Assembly (NCBI RefSeq): GCF_004135625.1
Contig: NZ_SDPV01000001.1
Coordinates: 1,486,501-1,550,500, forward strand
DNA: 64,000 bases
Origin: Pelagerythrobacter rhizovicinus
GTDB taxonomy: Bacteria > Pseudomonadota > Alphaproteobacteria > Sphingomonadales > Sphingomonadaceae
Direction of reading: 5' to 3'
Numbering within the stretch: position 1 is the first letter of the stretch; each line of letters starts with the position of its first letter. The notes under the pieces were generated by a model. That model worked only from the letters and a program-made list of their open reading frames with translations, had not been told where the DNA came from and ran no database searches. Of this stretch, positions 19,017-30,870 are shown piece after piece. The position numbers were made by a program, and so were the translations under genes.

Positions 19017-20592
19017 CACCGGATTCCGCGACCGGATCGATGCGCGACTCGACCGGCTGAGCTGGTCGCGACGCCTTTCGCTCACCACGCGCATTCTTGC
19101 AGTCAACCTGCTGCCGCTCGCCCTGCTCGGCGGGGGCATCTTCTATCTGGATACGTACCGCAAGCAGCTCCTCTCCGAGCGCTACAAGCTCGCGCGGATC
19201 GAGGCGCAGATCACCGCCGAGGCGCTCGCGGGAGCCTCCCGCCAGCGGCAGGAGGCGCTGCTGATCCAGATCGGCAAGGAACAGAAGATGCGGCTGCGCA
19301 TGTTCGATGCCGAAGGCCGCCTGTGGGCGGACAGCTTCGAACTCGACGAGCCCGCATTCGAGTTCGACGACGTGGGCGACGATCCCTTCTCGATCGAATT
19401 TGCCCGAATGCTCGACCGATGGGTGGACACGATTGTCGGGGCCGACCCCATTCCCGATTATATCGAGCCGGAACAGCCTGTGGCCGACGCCTGGCCCGAG
19501 CTTGCACGTGCCCGCGAGGAAGGCTTGTCGCAGATCCAGCTCCGCGATGCGCCCGACGGAACTCCGGTCATCAACGCCGCGGTGCCGGTAGGCCTCAACG
19601 GTGCGACCCTGCTGACCACGCGCAATGCCATCGACATCACCGAGAAGGTGCGCCAGGCACGCTCGACGCTGGGCATCGCGGTGTTCGTCGCCCTGCTCGG
19701 CTCGATCTTCCTCTCGCTTTATCTCGCGCGCACGATCGTTCGCCCGCTGCAGTCGCTCGCGCGGGCGGCGGTGCGCGTGCGGCTCGGGCGCGAGCGCGAG
19801 GTCGAGGTGCCGCGCCTCCCCGATCGCCGCGACGAGATCGGCGCCCTTGCCCGTGCCGTGTCCGACATGACCAACGCCCTGCGCCAGCGTATCGATGCGG
19901 TCGAGCACTTCGCAGCCGACGTCGCGCACGAGATCAAGAACCCGCTCGCCAGCCTGCGCAGCGCGATCGAATCGCTCGGCAAGGTCGACGATCCCGATCT
20001 GCGCCAGCAGCTGACCGGGATAGCGGCGCACGACATCCGCAGGATCGACCGGCTAGTCACCGAGATTTCCGATGCGAGCCGCGTCGACGCGGAGATTTCG
20101 CGCACGACGTTCGAACGCTTCGATCTCGGTGACCTCGCGGCGGCGATCATTGCCGCGCGGGAGGACCGGGCGGAGAACGACCAGCGGCGGGTCGAGCTGA
20201 GCCGGCCGATGGGCGGCGCGCAGGTGATGGGTGTCCCGCTGCGGCTGGAACGCGTGATCGAGAACCTGCTCGACAACGCGGTGTCGTTCTCGCCCCCCGG
20301 CGGCGTGATCGAGGTCACGGTGTCTCACGACGACCACGAGCGCGTGGTGCTGTCCGTCTGCGACCAAGGGCCCGGCATTCCCGAGGACTCGCGCGAGAAG
20401 GTCTTCCAACGGTTCCATTCCGTGCGCCCGGACGCGGAAGCGTTCGGCAATCATAGCGGGCTCGGGCTGGCCATAGCGCGCACGATCGTCGAAGCGCACG
20501 ACGGCACGCTGGAAGCGCGCGGCCGGCCCGACGGGACGACGGGCGCATGCCTCGTCCTCAGCCTGCCGGCAGCGATACGGTCGCGTCATTGA
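19009..20592 (+). CDS. chvG: Sensor histidine kinase ChvG
   Basis: Membrane sensor kinase paired with ChvI. The 527-residue protein has two membrane helices flanking a periplasmic sensor domain, a HAMP linker ([16 protein letters not shown]) and a phosphoacceptor His in [19 protein letters not shown]. The ATP-binding N, G1 and G2 boxes follow ([36 protein letters not shown]). The ATG at 19009 ([10 protein letters not shown]) overlaps chvI by 8 bases; the open frame further upstream is only the chvI shadow. Confidence 0.95.
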   Translation: MADTGFRDRIDARLDRLSWSRRLSLTTRILAVNLLPLALLGGGIFYLDTYRKQLLSERYKLARIEAQITAEALAGASRQRQEALLIQIGKEQKMRLRMFDAEGRLWADSFELDEPAFEFDDVGDDPFSIEFARMLDRWVDTIVGADPIPDYIEPEQPVADAWPELARAREEGLSQIQLRDAPDGTPVINAAVPVGLNGATLLTTRNAIDITEKVRQARSTLGIAVFVALLGSIFLSLYLARTIVRPLQSLARAAVRVRLGREREVEVPRLPDRRDEIGALARAVSDMTNALRQRIDAVEHFAADVAHEIKNPLASLRSAIESLGKVDDPDLRQQLTGIAAHDIRRIDRLVTEISDASRVDAEISRTTFERFDLGDLAAAIIAAREDRAENDQRRVELSRPMGGAQVMGVPLRLERVIENLLDNAVSFSPPGGVIEVTVSHDDHERVVLSVCDQGPGIPEDSREKVFQRFHSVRPDAEAFGNHSGLGLAIARTIVEAHDGTLEARGRPDGTTGACLVLSLPAAIRSRH

Positions 20593-21050
20593 GCGAGCGA
20601 CTGCTCCACCAGGCGACCTGCGTCGCGATCGGCGGCCGCGCGGTGCTGATCGAGGGGCCGCCCGGCGCCGGGAAGAGCGGACTGGCGCTCGCGCTGATCG
20701 ACCGCGGAGCGGTGCTCGTCGGCGACGACGGCGTCGCCCTGGAGCGGCGCGGAGATGCGCTTTGGTCGCGCCCGCCCGCCAATATCCGGGGAATGCTGGA
20801 GGCGCGCAACCTCGGCCTGCTGACCTTTCCGACCACCGAGGCGCCCGTGGCCCTGAGGCTCGTGCTCGATCCCGACGCCCCGCGCTTCGTCGAAGCCGCC
20901 GCCCGCGCCATGATCGCCGGCGTTCCGATCCCCTCGCTCCGGTTCGATCCGCGGATCGCGCCGGCTCCGATGCGGGCCGAGCTGGCGCTGCGCACATATG
21001 GCCTGCCCGGGGTGTCGGGAGGACTTCCCGCAGACCGAAACCATCGGTGA
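20589..21050 (+). CDS. hprK: HPr kinase/phosphorylase (short alphaproteobacterial form)
   Basis: Phosphorylates the PTS-Ntr carrier HPr. This is the short form, about 153 residues, lacking the N-terminal domain of Firmicutes HprK. The P-loop GPPGAGKSGLA follows VAIGGRAVLIE, with LVGDDGVAL and IRGMLEARNLGLL after it. I chose the TTG that overlaps the chvG stop (TTGA), because conserved sequence begins right there. An ATG at 20547 is the alternative and would overlap chvG by 46 bases. In relatives rapZ and PTS genes follow; here nothing follows. Confidence 0.85.
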   Translation: MSERLLHQATCVAIGGRAVLIEGPPGAGKSGLALALIDRGAVLVGDDGVALERRGDALWSRPPANIRGMLEARNLGLLTFPTTEAPVALRLVLDPDAPRFVEAAARAMIAGVPIPSLRFDPRIAPAPMRAELALRTYGLPGVSGGLPADRNHR

Positions 21051-21132
21051 TCGTGCGGCGCCATGCCACCCAATCCCGCGCGAGCCGCGCATCGGTGACG
21101 CGTATCGGCGCGCTTTGCGACGAGCGGTTGAC

Positions 21133-21176
21133 TTATCCACCCCTGTCCACAGCGAATTCTGCGGAAAGTGGATAAC
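21133..21176. promoter_or_regulatory. Cluster of DnaA-box-like motifs
   Basis: Three motifs lie within 44 bases: TTATCCACC, CTGTCCACA and, inverted, AGTGGATAA. The outer two form an inverted repeat TTATCCAC/GTGGATAA, so this may instead be a regulatory palindrome. No AT-rich unwinding element or origin-linked gene is visible. Confidence 0.4.
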
Positions 21177-21269
21177 CAGGGGCTTGCCAACTTGCGCGAC
21201 TCGCTTCGGCGGCGCAATCTCAAACCATCGAAAGGGCGCGGAAAGCTTCGAGTTCGATAGTCTAGCGAC

Positions 21270-21716
21270 TTGAAAACACTGAAACTTTCCAGACCATTTC
21301 GACGTGACGGAAACTGTCCGCGCGCTCTTCGAGGGACACCTGCAGAAGGTTTCGACCGGATGCAAGGGCACCGCTTGAGAAGGACGCGAAAGCAACGCCG
21401 TCGCGAGGCCGGACGATCCGGCCGGAGGTCGAGGGACCGCAAGGCGCGAGCTGCGCGGGACCGTTCGAGACAGCCGGCCATCAGGTTCGACCGGTCGCGG
21501 AACTGCCGAGCGGCTGAGGAAAGGTCTTCGGACCCGCACTCGCCGCCCGACGGAACCGGATGCCGGTGCGAGCGCCGGTGACAGAAGCGAGAGGTCCGGT
21601 TCGCCGGACAGCCGCTGAAACACCGGGCGCCAAGCGCTTCCGCAAATGGCTCTGCCAGGACGGAAGACCACGCATCGGTGAGAGTGGGGTCGGCAGCGAT
21701 GCCGGCCCCATTTGCT
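21270..21716 (+). ncRNA. Candidate structured non-coding RNA (unassigned)
   Basis: I infer a transcript from hairpin density and a terminal terminator. Perfect stems include GGCCGGA-CGA-TCCGGCC (21407-21423), GGTC-TTCG-GACC (21523-21534) and GTCCGG-TTCG-CCGGAC (21594-21609); the last two have UUCG loops. The region ends at the GGGGTCGGC/GCCGGCCCC hairpin. The 5' end is uncertain; a TTGAAA at 21270 could be part of a promoter. It does not match what I know of RNase P, tmRNA, 6S or SRP RNA. Function unknown. Confidence 0.4.
21686..21716 (+). terminator. Intrinsic terminator of the candidate RNA
   Basis: Stem GGGGTCGGC/GCCGGCCCC (one G-U pair) with loop AGCGAT, followed by ATTTGCTTT on the plus strand. 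No coding gene ends upstream within 600 bases, which is why a non-coding transcript is suspected. Confidence 0.6.
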
Positions 21717-21957
21717 TTCCGGCCCTGATTTTCCTCGCTTTCTTTCTCTTCCCTCCGCTCCGCCACCCGAAAACAGGCCTGCGAATCGGCGTCCGAACGG
21801 CCCGGCGAGGCAGGTTCGGCGGCACGATCGCATCGGTTGCGGCGCCCGAAAACGCCGTCCGGCGTTCCCCGAAGCGGGACGAGTCGAACGAGATTCGGGG
21901 CGAGCGGCCGGCCGGGTGGTGCCCCGGCCGGATCGCAGCGGGTATAGCCCCACCGCT

Positions 21958-22509
21958 ATGGACGGGACCAAAGCCCACCTCCGCCGCCAGCGGATGCGCG
22001 CACTCGCCGGGCTCGGCGCGGCGCTGATGCTGACCGCCCCTGCCGGCGGTCCGGCGCTGGCCGATACCGGCGCAGCGACCGGCAAGGACACCACTCCCCT
22101 CGCCGCGCAGTACACCGTGCCGACCGCGACGATGATCCGCATCGCGCCGACCGTGAGCGCGGTCGAGACGATCGCGCTCGACCCGCCGGCCGCGCCGGAG
22201 GAACCAGCGATGCGCTCGCTCGGCAACGGCATCGCATCGTACTACGGTCGCCGGTTCCACGGCCGGCCGACGGCGAGCGGCGAGCGGTTCGACATGAACG
22301 GCCTGACCGCCGCGCACCGCACCCTGCCCTTCGGCAGCAAGGTCCGCGTGACCAATCCGCGCACCGGCAAGTCGGTCGTGGTGCGGATCAACGACCGCGG
22401 CCCGTTCTCCGGCAAGCGCACGATCGACCTCTCGCGCGCCGCGGCCGAGGAAATCGGCCTGATCCGCGCGGGGCACGGCCGGGTCGAGCTCGAGCTGTTC
22501 GAAGAGTAA
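21958..22509 (+). CDS. rlpA: Septal ring lytic transglycosylase RlpA-type protein
   Basis: A double-psi beta-barrel (DPBB) protein of 183 residues. An N-terminal signal peptide ends near ALADTG. An unconserved linker follows, then the DPBB domain: [19 protein letters not shown], then [18 protein letters not shown] and [23 protein letters not shown]. No C-terminal SPOR domain is present, so septal targeting by SPOR is not expected. The catalytic Asp/His pair of active RlpA may be represented by DRG and the barrel residues, but activity is an inference. Confidence 0.88.
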   Translation: MDGTKAHLRRQRMRALAGLGAALMLTAPAGGPALADTGAATGKDTTPLAAQYTVPTATMIRIAPTVSAVETIALDPPAAPEEPAMRSLGNGIASYYGRRFHGRPTASGERFDMNGLTAAHRTLPFGSKVRVTNPRTGKSVVVRINDRGPFSGKRTIDLSRAAAEEIGLIRAGHGRVELELFEE

Positions 22510-24598
22510 TCACCCGGGCGCCTGCCGCCCTCCCCCCACATCCTCCACCACCGCCGCAAGCAGGGACCCCGTCGGGTGCGAGGCCCCTGCCGCGCGACGT
22601 ACCGGCGTTCCGGTCGACGTGCTGTCCTGGCGGACGCGAGACGGCGCGCGAGCCCGGGGGAGGGGGAGAGGGAAGGCCGCGCGCCGCCTCTCCCCGCAGC
22701 AATCCCGCCCCGCCCCGCCGGGTCCCGCCGCAATCGGCGAGCCGTGCGCGGGCTGCGACGGCAGCGGCGGGCGCACCCCGGCGCGGGACGAGCCGCACCT
22801 CCTCCGCCTCCGCCGTCGCCGGCGGCATGCTGTTGACACCTGCGACACGGTCCAGGGCTCCGGCGCGCGAGGCCGGGGCGAGACCGAGTTCGAGCGACTT
22901 GTACTCGAGCGGCGGCTCGGCCGCGGGCGAAGGCGCGGCGGCTGCGGCGCGGCGGGTGGCGCGGGCCTTGGCCGCCTGGCGCCGCTTCGCCCGCTTGCCG
23001 CAGCGGTGGGCGCGGAGGGGCTTGGCGGCAGGTGTGGGGGTCTTGTCGGGCGAGGTGGCGGGTGTGGGAGGGGCTTCCGGCGGAGCGCCAGCGGCTTGAG
23101 GTCCCTGCCTGCCGCGAAGCGGCAGCCTGTCCTGAGCGACGCCGCAGGCGGCGTCGAAGGGCAGGGACTCGGTCCGGGCCTTGTCCCCCTCCTCCAACCC
23201 CTCGCCCGAGCCCCAGCGCAGGCTGGGGCCTCCCGCCACCTGGTCGTCGGGTGCGGGAGTGTCCTCGGTCGGAGCGCCGGCGGCCTGAGGTCCCTGCCTG
23301 CCGCGAAGCGGCAGCCTGTCCTGAGCGACGCCGCAGGCGGCGTCGAAGGGCAGGGACTCGGGCTCGTTCGCCTCCTCTCCGCCGGGCGTCCCTTCACCCA
23401 GCATCGCATCGAGCTTCGCCAGGCCTTGCGCCTGCCAGGCGTCGTAGCGCGCGGCGACCTCGGCTTCGGCGCTGGCGACGGCGGCGCAGCGGGCGGCGTG
23501 GTGTTCCTCCTCGGCGCGCAGGGCTTCCTCCGCGGCCGGATCGGGCAGGTCCTCCGCGGCGTGGTCCTCCTCCGCCCCGCCCTCGCCGGCATCGTCCCAG
23601 ACGTCCCACCGGTCGTCGGGCTCGGCGAAGAGATCGAGCGTGCGGTCGCGGACATGGGCGAGGCACTCCTCGCGCGTCGGCGGCAGGTCCGCGTGCGCCG
23701 CGAGGCCGTAGGGATCGCGGGCGCGGGCCGCCCCGGCCAGATCCTCCGCCAGCGCCTCGGGCGGCGCGTGCCCGGCCAGCGCCGCGAGCAGCTCGTCGAA
23801 CCGCTCGGCGCGCGCGGTGGCGGCATGGTCCTGCTCCACCCGCCGGTCGAGCCGGCCGAGGTGCGCGAGGAGCAGCCGCGCGTCGTGCCGGCGCCAGGTG
23901 GCGACGTGCTCGCCGCGCACGAAGACCGGCACCTCGATGCCGTGGAGCGCGCGCGTGGCGAGCTCCGCCTCGGCCTGGGCACGCGCATGGACCAGCGCCG
24001 CATCCCACAGCCGCTTGAAATCGGGATCGCGCCGCCGCGCGCGGTAGCACGTCTCGCGGCTCACCCCGACCCGCGCCGCCGCCGCGCGCACCTCGCCGCA
24101 GGTCGCCAGCGCATCGAGAAACCGCACCCGCCGCTCGGTATCGAACACGCGGGAGGCGGCGTAGGGATCGGCCGCATCGCCCGTGTCGCCGGTGTCGATC
24201 AGGATCGGCGGATCGCCCGGCAGCCATCCGCCGGGCCACGGCTTGTCCCCCGCCGGCGGCCGCAGCGCGACGCCGTATTCGGCGAGCCGGGCGTTGAGGG
24301 CGCTGTCGGAGAGCGGAGCGCTGGGGGCAGGCTCCACCTCCCACCCCCGCCCCGCCGGATGCTTGAGCCCGCGCGCGAGCCAGTCCTGCACGGGGGCGCG
24401 GTCATCCCCCTCCCGTTTACGGGAGGGGTTAGGGGTGGGCCTGTCCTCAGGCACCCCCTCGGAACCCACCCCGCTGCGACTAACCGCGACTGCGTCGCGG
24501 CAAGTCTCGCTCCCCTCCCGCGAGCGGGAGGGGGCGGAGCCGGGCTCATCGGGAATGTCGCCGGGGAGCGTAAAGCGGTCGAAAGTCTGCTCGGACAT
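22388..24598 (-). CDS. Terminase-small-subunit-like HTH protein, colonised by palindromic repeats; 3' end doubtful
   Basis: The start is firm: an ATG at 24598 with AAGGAGG upstream. The core (about residues 150-290) contains an HTH region resembling terminase small subunits ([20 protein letters not shown], then [19 protein letters not shown]). Elsewhere the frame is built partly from repeats. Residues about 20-65 come from hairpin elements, and the 23-residue peptide beginning [15 protein letters not shown] occurs twice, 63 codons apart, from 76-bp DNA repeats. The last 150 or so residues are low complexity and antisense to rlpA, so the true end or a frameshift is probably near 22800-22900. 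No phage genes are nearby. Confidence 0.55.
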   Translation of the reverse strand: MSEQTFDRFTLPGDIPDEPGSAPSRSREGSETCRDAVAVSRSGVGSEGVPEDRPTPNPSRKREGDDRAPVQDWLARGLKHPAGRGWEVEPAPSAPLSDSALNARLAEYGVALRPPAGDKPWPGGWLPGDPPILIDTGDTGDAADPYAASRVFDTERRVRFLDALATCGEVRAAAARVGVSRETCYRARRRDPDFKRLWDAALVHARAQAEAELATRALHGIEVPVFVRGEHVATWRRHDARLLLAHLGRLDRRVEQDHAATARAERFDELLAALAGHAPPEALAEDLAGAARARDPYGLAAHADLPPTREECLAHVRDRTLDLFAEPDDRWDVWDDAGEGGAEEDHAAEDLPDPAAEEALRAEEEHHAARCAAVASAEAEVAARYDAWQAQGLAKLDAMLGEGTPGGEEANEPESLPFDAACGVAQDRLPLRGRQGPQAAGAPTEDTPAPDDQVAGGPSLRWGSGEGLEEGDKARTESLPFDAACGVAQDRLPLRGRQGPQAAGAPPEAPPTPATSPDKTPTPAAKPLRAHRCGKRAKRRQAAKARATRRAAAAAPSPAAEPPLEYKSLELGLAPASRAGALDRVAGVNSMPPATAEAEEVRLVPRRGAPAAAVAARARLADCGGTRRGGAGLLRGEAARGLPSPPPPGSRAVSRPPGQHVDRNAGTSRGRGLAPDGVPACGGGGGCGGRAAGARVITLRTARARPGRAPRGSGRFPRPRRARGRSCACRRTGRGR
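23097..23361. repeat. Two 76-bp palindromic repeat copies inside a coding frame
   Basis: Copies at 23097-23172 and 23286-23361 are essentially identical, each with inner palindromes GCCGCGAAGCGGC and GCCGCAGGCGGC. The flanks (GGAGCGCC...GGC) are also related, so the unit was probably tandemly duplicated over about 189 bp. Between the copies lies another short palindrome, AGCCCCAGCGCAGGCTGGGG. Confidence 0.85.
24404..24536. repeat. Family B palindromic repeats inside the terminase-like gene
   Basis: Two hairpins, CCCTCCCGTTTACGGGAGGG and CCCCTCCCGCGAGCGGGAGG, flank a segment with the conserved CCCACCCCGCTGCGACTA block. The same block and hairpin recur at 30716-30860 and 31214-31372, and hairpins of this type lie inside uvrA. 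Confidence 0.85.
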
Positions 24599-24717
24599 CG
24601 GTTCTCCTCCTTATGGAACAAAGAGAGAACCAAGCCCTTATGCAGAAAAGGGGCATGTAGGAAAATGGTTTTTACGGGGCCGGCACCAGCCGCGCCCGCG
24701 GAGGTCGGACGGCGCGG

Positions 24718-24852
24718 TCAGCTCGGCGCGGGATCATCGTCCCGCGCCGCGCCGCCGCGGCCACGCCGGACAAGCCACTCGGAAAGCACGAGCGCGCCCG
24801 CAAGGAAGAGAGCGGCGATGGCGATAAAAGCTGTAATGGAAATCGGGGACAT
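24718..24852 (-). CDS. Single-pass membrane microprotein (44 residues)
   Basis: A short frame beginning MSPISITAFIAIAALFLAG. One membrane helix spans about residues 5-24, then comes a short basic segment (VRRGRGG) and an acidic tail ending DPAPS. GGAG lies 7 bases before the ATG. The codons stay in the local high-GC style. No family is recognised. The positive residues follow the helix, which suggests N-out/C-in insertion. It lies just upstream of the terminase-like gene on the same strand. Confidence 0.6.
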   Translation of the reverse strand: MSPISITAFIAIAALFLAGALVLSEWLVRRGRGGAARDDDPAPS

Positions 24853-25094
24853 GGCTGTGCTCCGGTTCGTGGCGGGAGCTCATCCAAGTCTCTCGACGCC
24901 GGCTGCCAGGGCAAATGGCCGGCGATGCGAGCGGTATAGCGTAGTTCGGGGCTGGTGGCCAATCAATTCGGGCGAGCGGTGGGAGGCGCGGCCGCGAAGC
25001 GAGCGACGCAACTCGCCCAGCGTCGGTGCGCTGCGCCCAACTTGATGTTGGAAGCAAGTTGATGCAGTTCATTGCCTAATGGGGGGGGTGGAAA

Positions 25095-26582
25095 ATGCGC
25101 GACGACCAAATCTCAAGGGTAAAGAGCCGTTCAGCTGCAATTGAGAAGAGTTTTGACACCTTTCTCAGGTTCCTCGGTGAAACCACGGATAAGGACGGAA
25201 GGGCCTTTGATATATCCCGACCTATTCCTCAGACAGACAGCTCGCTAAGCGATCTTCGTGCCCGAGCGGCGGCTGTTGCTGGGCTGGTCACGAAGTTTGA
25301 TGAGAAGGGCGGTGCGCTAACCCCACTCGCGGATTTTGCGGCGATGGTAAACGCCGGAAACGCAATTACAAATGCCATCACCCAGACGACGGATTCTATA
25401 GAAAACCATCTAAAGTCATCTGGAGGCCTCCATTCCATAGACTATGACAGTCTTGTTTTCACGACAGAGAACGGCCAAACTGTAAGTTTCCAAGGAAACT
25501 TTAAAACTCTCTTTGATAGTACAGAATCTTATATTAAATCATTCCAAGATGTCTTTCAGACAGTAAATCCCTCTAGAGCGTCATTTAATTTTTCATCTGC
25601 CACTGAGTCTCTCTCGAAGATAATATCTCGAGCAACTGAGGCTCGAGAGAACTTGCAAGCAGCCCTAAACACGACAAGAAAGCAGTTAGATGAGGTGACA
25701 GCGAAGCAAGTAGTTTTTGACTCTATTCTAGATGATGTACGAGTAAAGCAAGCCAGATTGGATGAACAATCGGCCACTGCAAACGAAGCCATCGCGAGTA
25801 TCTCAGCCAAGAACGACGAAGCAAGCAGCCTGGAGGCCGTCACCGCAACGCTTAGAGAGCGGGTGGGGGCATATGAATCTGAGTTCAAAGCGTTTCAGGA
25901 CCAGCTTGGCGCAATGAAGCAAAACTATGAGACAAGCGATAAGAATCTCACCTTACTCATCGAAAGATTCAATACACAAGCAACGTCATTTGATGAGATG
26001 ATTGAGAAATCAAATCAAATGCTAAGCTCCTCAACCGTCTCGGGTCTAGCATCCGAATTCGGTACTATTCGAAACGACCTTGACAATAAATTGACAGACG
26101 CGCACACTTCTTTCAACCGAGCCATAATATTCTTGTTTCTATCAGCTCTTCCATTAATACTTTTCGTATTCGCTCCTTTTTTGGTGGCTATATTTCCTGA
26201 CAATTCCAATATTGTAGCAGCTATTTCCGGAATGACCGGAGAGCGATCAGGCTGGCAATATATCGGGCAAGTTGTTGCACGATTTGTTGTTCTTCTTCCA
26301 GCTATATGGTATGTAACGTTCTGTACCGCACGCTATAACTCTCTATTTAAATTGAAAGAGCATTACTCTTATAAGTACTCTATGGCCGTAGCAGTTGACG
26401 GATTTAAAAAACAAGCACCCGACTATCAAGACATGATTGCCGCGTTGGTCTTTGAGCAGCTTGCGTTCAACCCCGTTGATAAATTGGGCAAGCGGCACGA
26501 TGGGCCTGAGAGTCCCCCGAACCCGATCGCCAGCATGTTGGTCAAGATGCTGCGACGTGACGCTAGAGCGGCGACTGAGTAA
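25095..26582 (+). CDS. AT-rich coiled-coil membrane protein of unknown function (likely acquired)
   Basis: A 495-residue protein I do not recognise. Residues 1 to about 340 are soluble and strongly helical, with probable coiled coils (ATEARENLQAALNTTRKQL, LDEQSATANEAIASISAKN). Two membrane helices follow (about 345-370, AIIFLFLSALPLILFVFAPF, and about 390-412, FVVLLPAIWYVTF). A cytoplasmic tail contains KEHYSYKYSMAVAVDGFKKQ. The DNA is clearly AT-richer than its neighbours and uses codons rare elsewhere (AGA, ATA, TTA). It lies beside a duplicated uvrA 3' end, so recent acquisition is likely. Coiled coil plus membrane helices would suit a sensor or phage-defence effector, but that is speculation. 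Confidence 0.85.
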   Translation: MRDDQISRVKSRSAAIEKSFDTFLRFLGETTDKDGRAFDISRPIPQTDSSLSDLRARAAAVAGLVTKFDEKGGALTPLADFAAMVNAGNAITNAITQTTDSIENHLKSSGGLHSIDYDSLVFTTENGQTVSFQGNFKTLFDSTESYIKSFQDVFQTVNPSRASFNFSSATESLSKIISRATEARENLQAALNTTRKQLDEVTAKQVVFDSILDDVRVKQARLDEQSATANEAIASISAKNDEASSLEAVTATLRERVGAYESEFKAFQDQLGAMKQNYETSDKNLTLLIERFNTQATSFDEMIEKSNQMLSSSTVSGLASEFGTIRNDLDNKLTDAHTSFNRAIIFLFLSALPLILFVFAPFLVAIFPDNSNIVAAISGMTGERSGWQYIGQVVARFVVLLPAIWYVTFCTARYNSLFKLKEHYSYKYSMAVAVDGFKKQAPDYQDMIAALVFEQLAFNPVDKLGKRHDGPESPPNPIASMLVKMLRRDARAATE

Positions 26583-26590
26583 ACTCTTGC

Positions 26591-26806
26591 GCTCAGGACA
26601 GGCTTCCGCCATCGTCATTCGACCGCCTCCGCACGGCGTGTCAGTAGCGGGGCGAGGTATTGGCCGGTGAAGCTGCGCGGCTCCTCGACCACCTGTTCAG
26701 GTGTCCCCGCGGCGACGATCTCCCCGCCCCGCACGCCGCCGCCGGGGCCGAGGTCGATGATGTGGTCGGCGGTCTTGATGACGTCGAGGTTGCGTTCGAT
26801 CGCCAC
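26591..26806 (-). pseudogene. Duplicated 3' fragment of uvrA
   Basis: About 216 bases repeat the end of uvrA with an offset of 254 bases, including sequence beyond the stop codon. The fragment reads [20 protein letters not shown] and ends in [10 protein letters not shown] like the intact gene, but differs at several residues (HII for YIL, AAGT for AEGT, VEEP for VKEP). It therefore looks like a diverged allele, not a recent copy. No start signal is present. Confidence 0.85.
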
Positions 26807-26868
26807 CGTCCTCCGACTGCGCTACGAACTACGCTCTCCGCTCCGCTCAGGACACGCTTCCGCCATCG

Positions 26869-29874
<3,006 letters not shown>

Positions 29875-29881
29875 GGAGTGC

Positions 29882-29910
29882 CGTGTTCCTGAAATGTTCG
29901 TCGCCGTCAA
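29882..29910 (-). promoter_or_regulatory. LexA-controlled uvrA promoter
   Basis: On the minus strand: TTGACG (-35), 5 bases, GAAC-ATTTCAG-GAAC (29885-29899), then AACACG as the -10 after a 17-base spacer. The box is an exact GTTC-N7-GTTC on the other strand, and uvrA is a standard SOS gene. The predicted start falls within a few bases of the ATG at 29874, so the mRNA may be leaderless. Confidence 0.82.
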
Positions 29911-30035
29911 GAGGTGGCGGAGGGGCGGCGGAGGAGGTGCGATATGGTCGCCGCCGGCCGATTTGCAACGGGGCGGAACCGGCACGGTGACGGCACATTC
30001 TCGAGAGCAGACGATTTGTCTCAAGGAGAGGGCTC

Positions 30036-30692
30036 GTGGTTACCTCCGAAACGTCACCCGCCGGCACGTCCATGTCCCGGCATGACCCGCTCGACCATCT
30101 CCCCGCGCGCAACTGGGGCTGGTTTGCGCTGCGCGGCGTGCTGCTGCTGGTGCTGGGCGGGCTGTCGCTCGCCTTTCCGGCTGCGGCGCTGTTCACCTTC
30201 GCACTGGTCTTTGCCGTCTACTGCTTCATCGACGGAATATTCGCCCTCGCCAGCGGTATCCGGGGGGCACGGCGGAAGGAGGAGCGCTGGTGGGCGCTGA
30301 TCCTCGCCGGGCTGCTGGGGATCGCGGTGGGCGTGATCTTCGTGCTGTTCCCCGGCCTCGGCACGCTCGCCTACGCCCTCACCGCCATCGCCGTGATCGC
30401 AGGCTGGGCCGTGGCGACCGGGGTGCTGCAGATCGCCGCCGCCTGGCGCCTGCGGCGGGCGATCGAGGGCGAATGGCTGCTGATCGCCTCGGGCGCGCTC
30501 ACGGTCTTGCTCGGCATCGGGCTGATCGCCTTGCTGATGGTCGCGCCGGAGCCCACGCTGATGTCGGTCGCGTGGATGATCGGCATCTGGGCGCTGATCG
30601 CCGGCATGGCCCTGCTGGTGCTGGCGTTTCGCCTGCGGCGGCATGGAGGCGAGCGTGTGGTGGGCGCGGCGAATGGCGACCGTGGAGTATAG
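30036..30692 (+). CDS. HdeD/DUF308-family membrane protein
   Basis: A 218-residue protein with six predicted membrane helices in three pairs, the DUF308 pattern. E. coli HdeD is linked to acid resistance; the role here is unknown. Typical short turns with charged residues separate the helices ([30 protein letters not shown]). The start is GTG with AAGGAG upstream. It is divergent from uvrA. Confidence 0.85.
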   Translation: MVTSETSPAGTSMSRHDPLDHLPARNWGWFALRGVLLLVLGGLSLAFPAAALFTFALVFAVYCFIDGIFALASGIRGARRKEERWWALILAGLLGIAVGVIFVLFPGLGTLAYALTAIAVIAGWAVATGVLQIAAAWRLRRAIEGEWLLIASGALTVLLGIGLIALLMVAPEPTLMSVAWMIGIWALIAGMALLVLAFRLRRHGGERVVGAANGDRGV

Positions 30693-30715
30693 GGTGGCTT
30701 GGCCTGCGGCACCGG

Positions 30716-30860
30716 CACCGGGCCCACCCCGCTGCGACTAGGCTCGCTGCGCTCACCAAGTCTCGCTCCCCTCCCGCAAGCGGGAGGGGCTGGGCGTGTG
30801 GGCTCACCTCGCTGTGACTGGCCTCCCCCTCCCGCTTGCGGGAGGGGTCGGGGGTGGGCA
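30716..30860. repeat. Family B palindromic repeat, intergenic copy
   Basis: Begins with CCCACCCCGCTGCGACTAG and contains two perfect hairpins, CCCCTCCCGCAAGCGGGAGG and the GCTTGC-looped form, followed by GGGGTGGG. It lies immediately upstream of the DUF559 gene and could influence its expression. Confidence 0.88.
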
Positions 30861-30870
30861 CAGTGCTACG

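Larger units (their letters stand above)
21051..21957. other. 0.9-kb gene-free region with DnaA-box-like motifs and hairpins
   Basis: No convincing coding sequence on either strand. It holds a cluster of DnaA-box-like motifs (21133-21176), a run of perfect hairpins (21407-21609) and an intrinsic-terminator-like hairpin (21686-21716), then a stretch (about 21720-21957) with no structure I can name before rlpA. Open frames crossing it have arginine-rich, unconserved-looking translations. Confidence 0.65.

Noticed and set aside
21133-21176. Chromosomal replication origin
   Set aside because: Only three imperfect boxes, no AT-rich unwinding region and none of the genes that usually flank alphaproteobacterial oriC.
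21270-21716. RNase P RNA, tmRNA or 6S RNA
   Set aside because: The diagnostic conserved blocks of these RNAs (for example the RNase P P4 strands or a tmRNA tag frame) are not present.
22388-24598. Prophage, based on the terminase-like HTH
   Set aside because: No large terminase, portal, capsid, integrase or lysis genes are nearby; such HTH proteins occur outside phages.
22619-25045. An 808-codon plus-strand open frame
   Set aside because: It reads antisense through the terminase-like gene, the microprotein and several repeats; the translation is low complexity and the opposite strand has the good start and HTH domain.
25095-26582. Chemotaxis receptor or known antiphage gene
   Set aside because: It has coiled coils and two membrane helices, but no HAMP, no MCP signalling hairpin and no recognised nuclease, NTPase or TIR motif.
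26615-26806. A 63-codon frame as an independent gene
   Set aside because: It is the duplicated end of uvrA without promoter, start signal or the Walker motifs.
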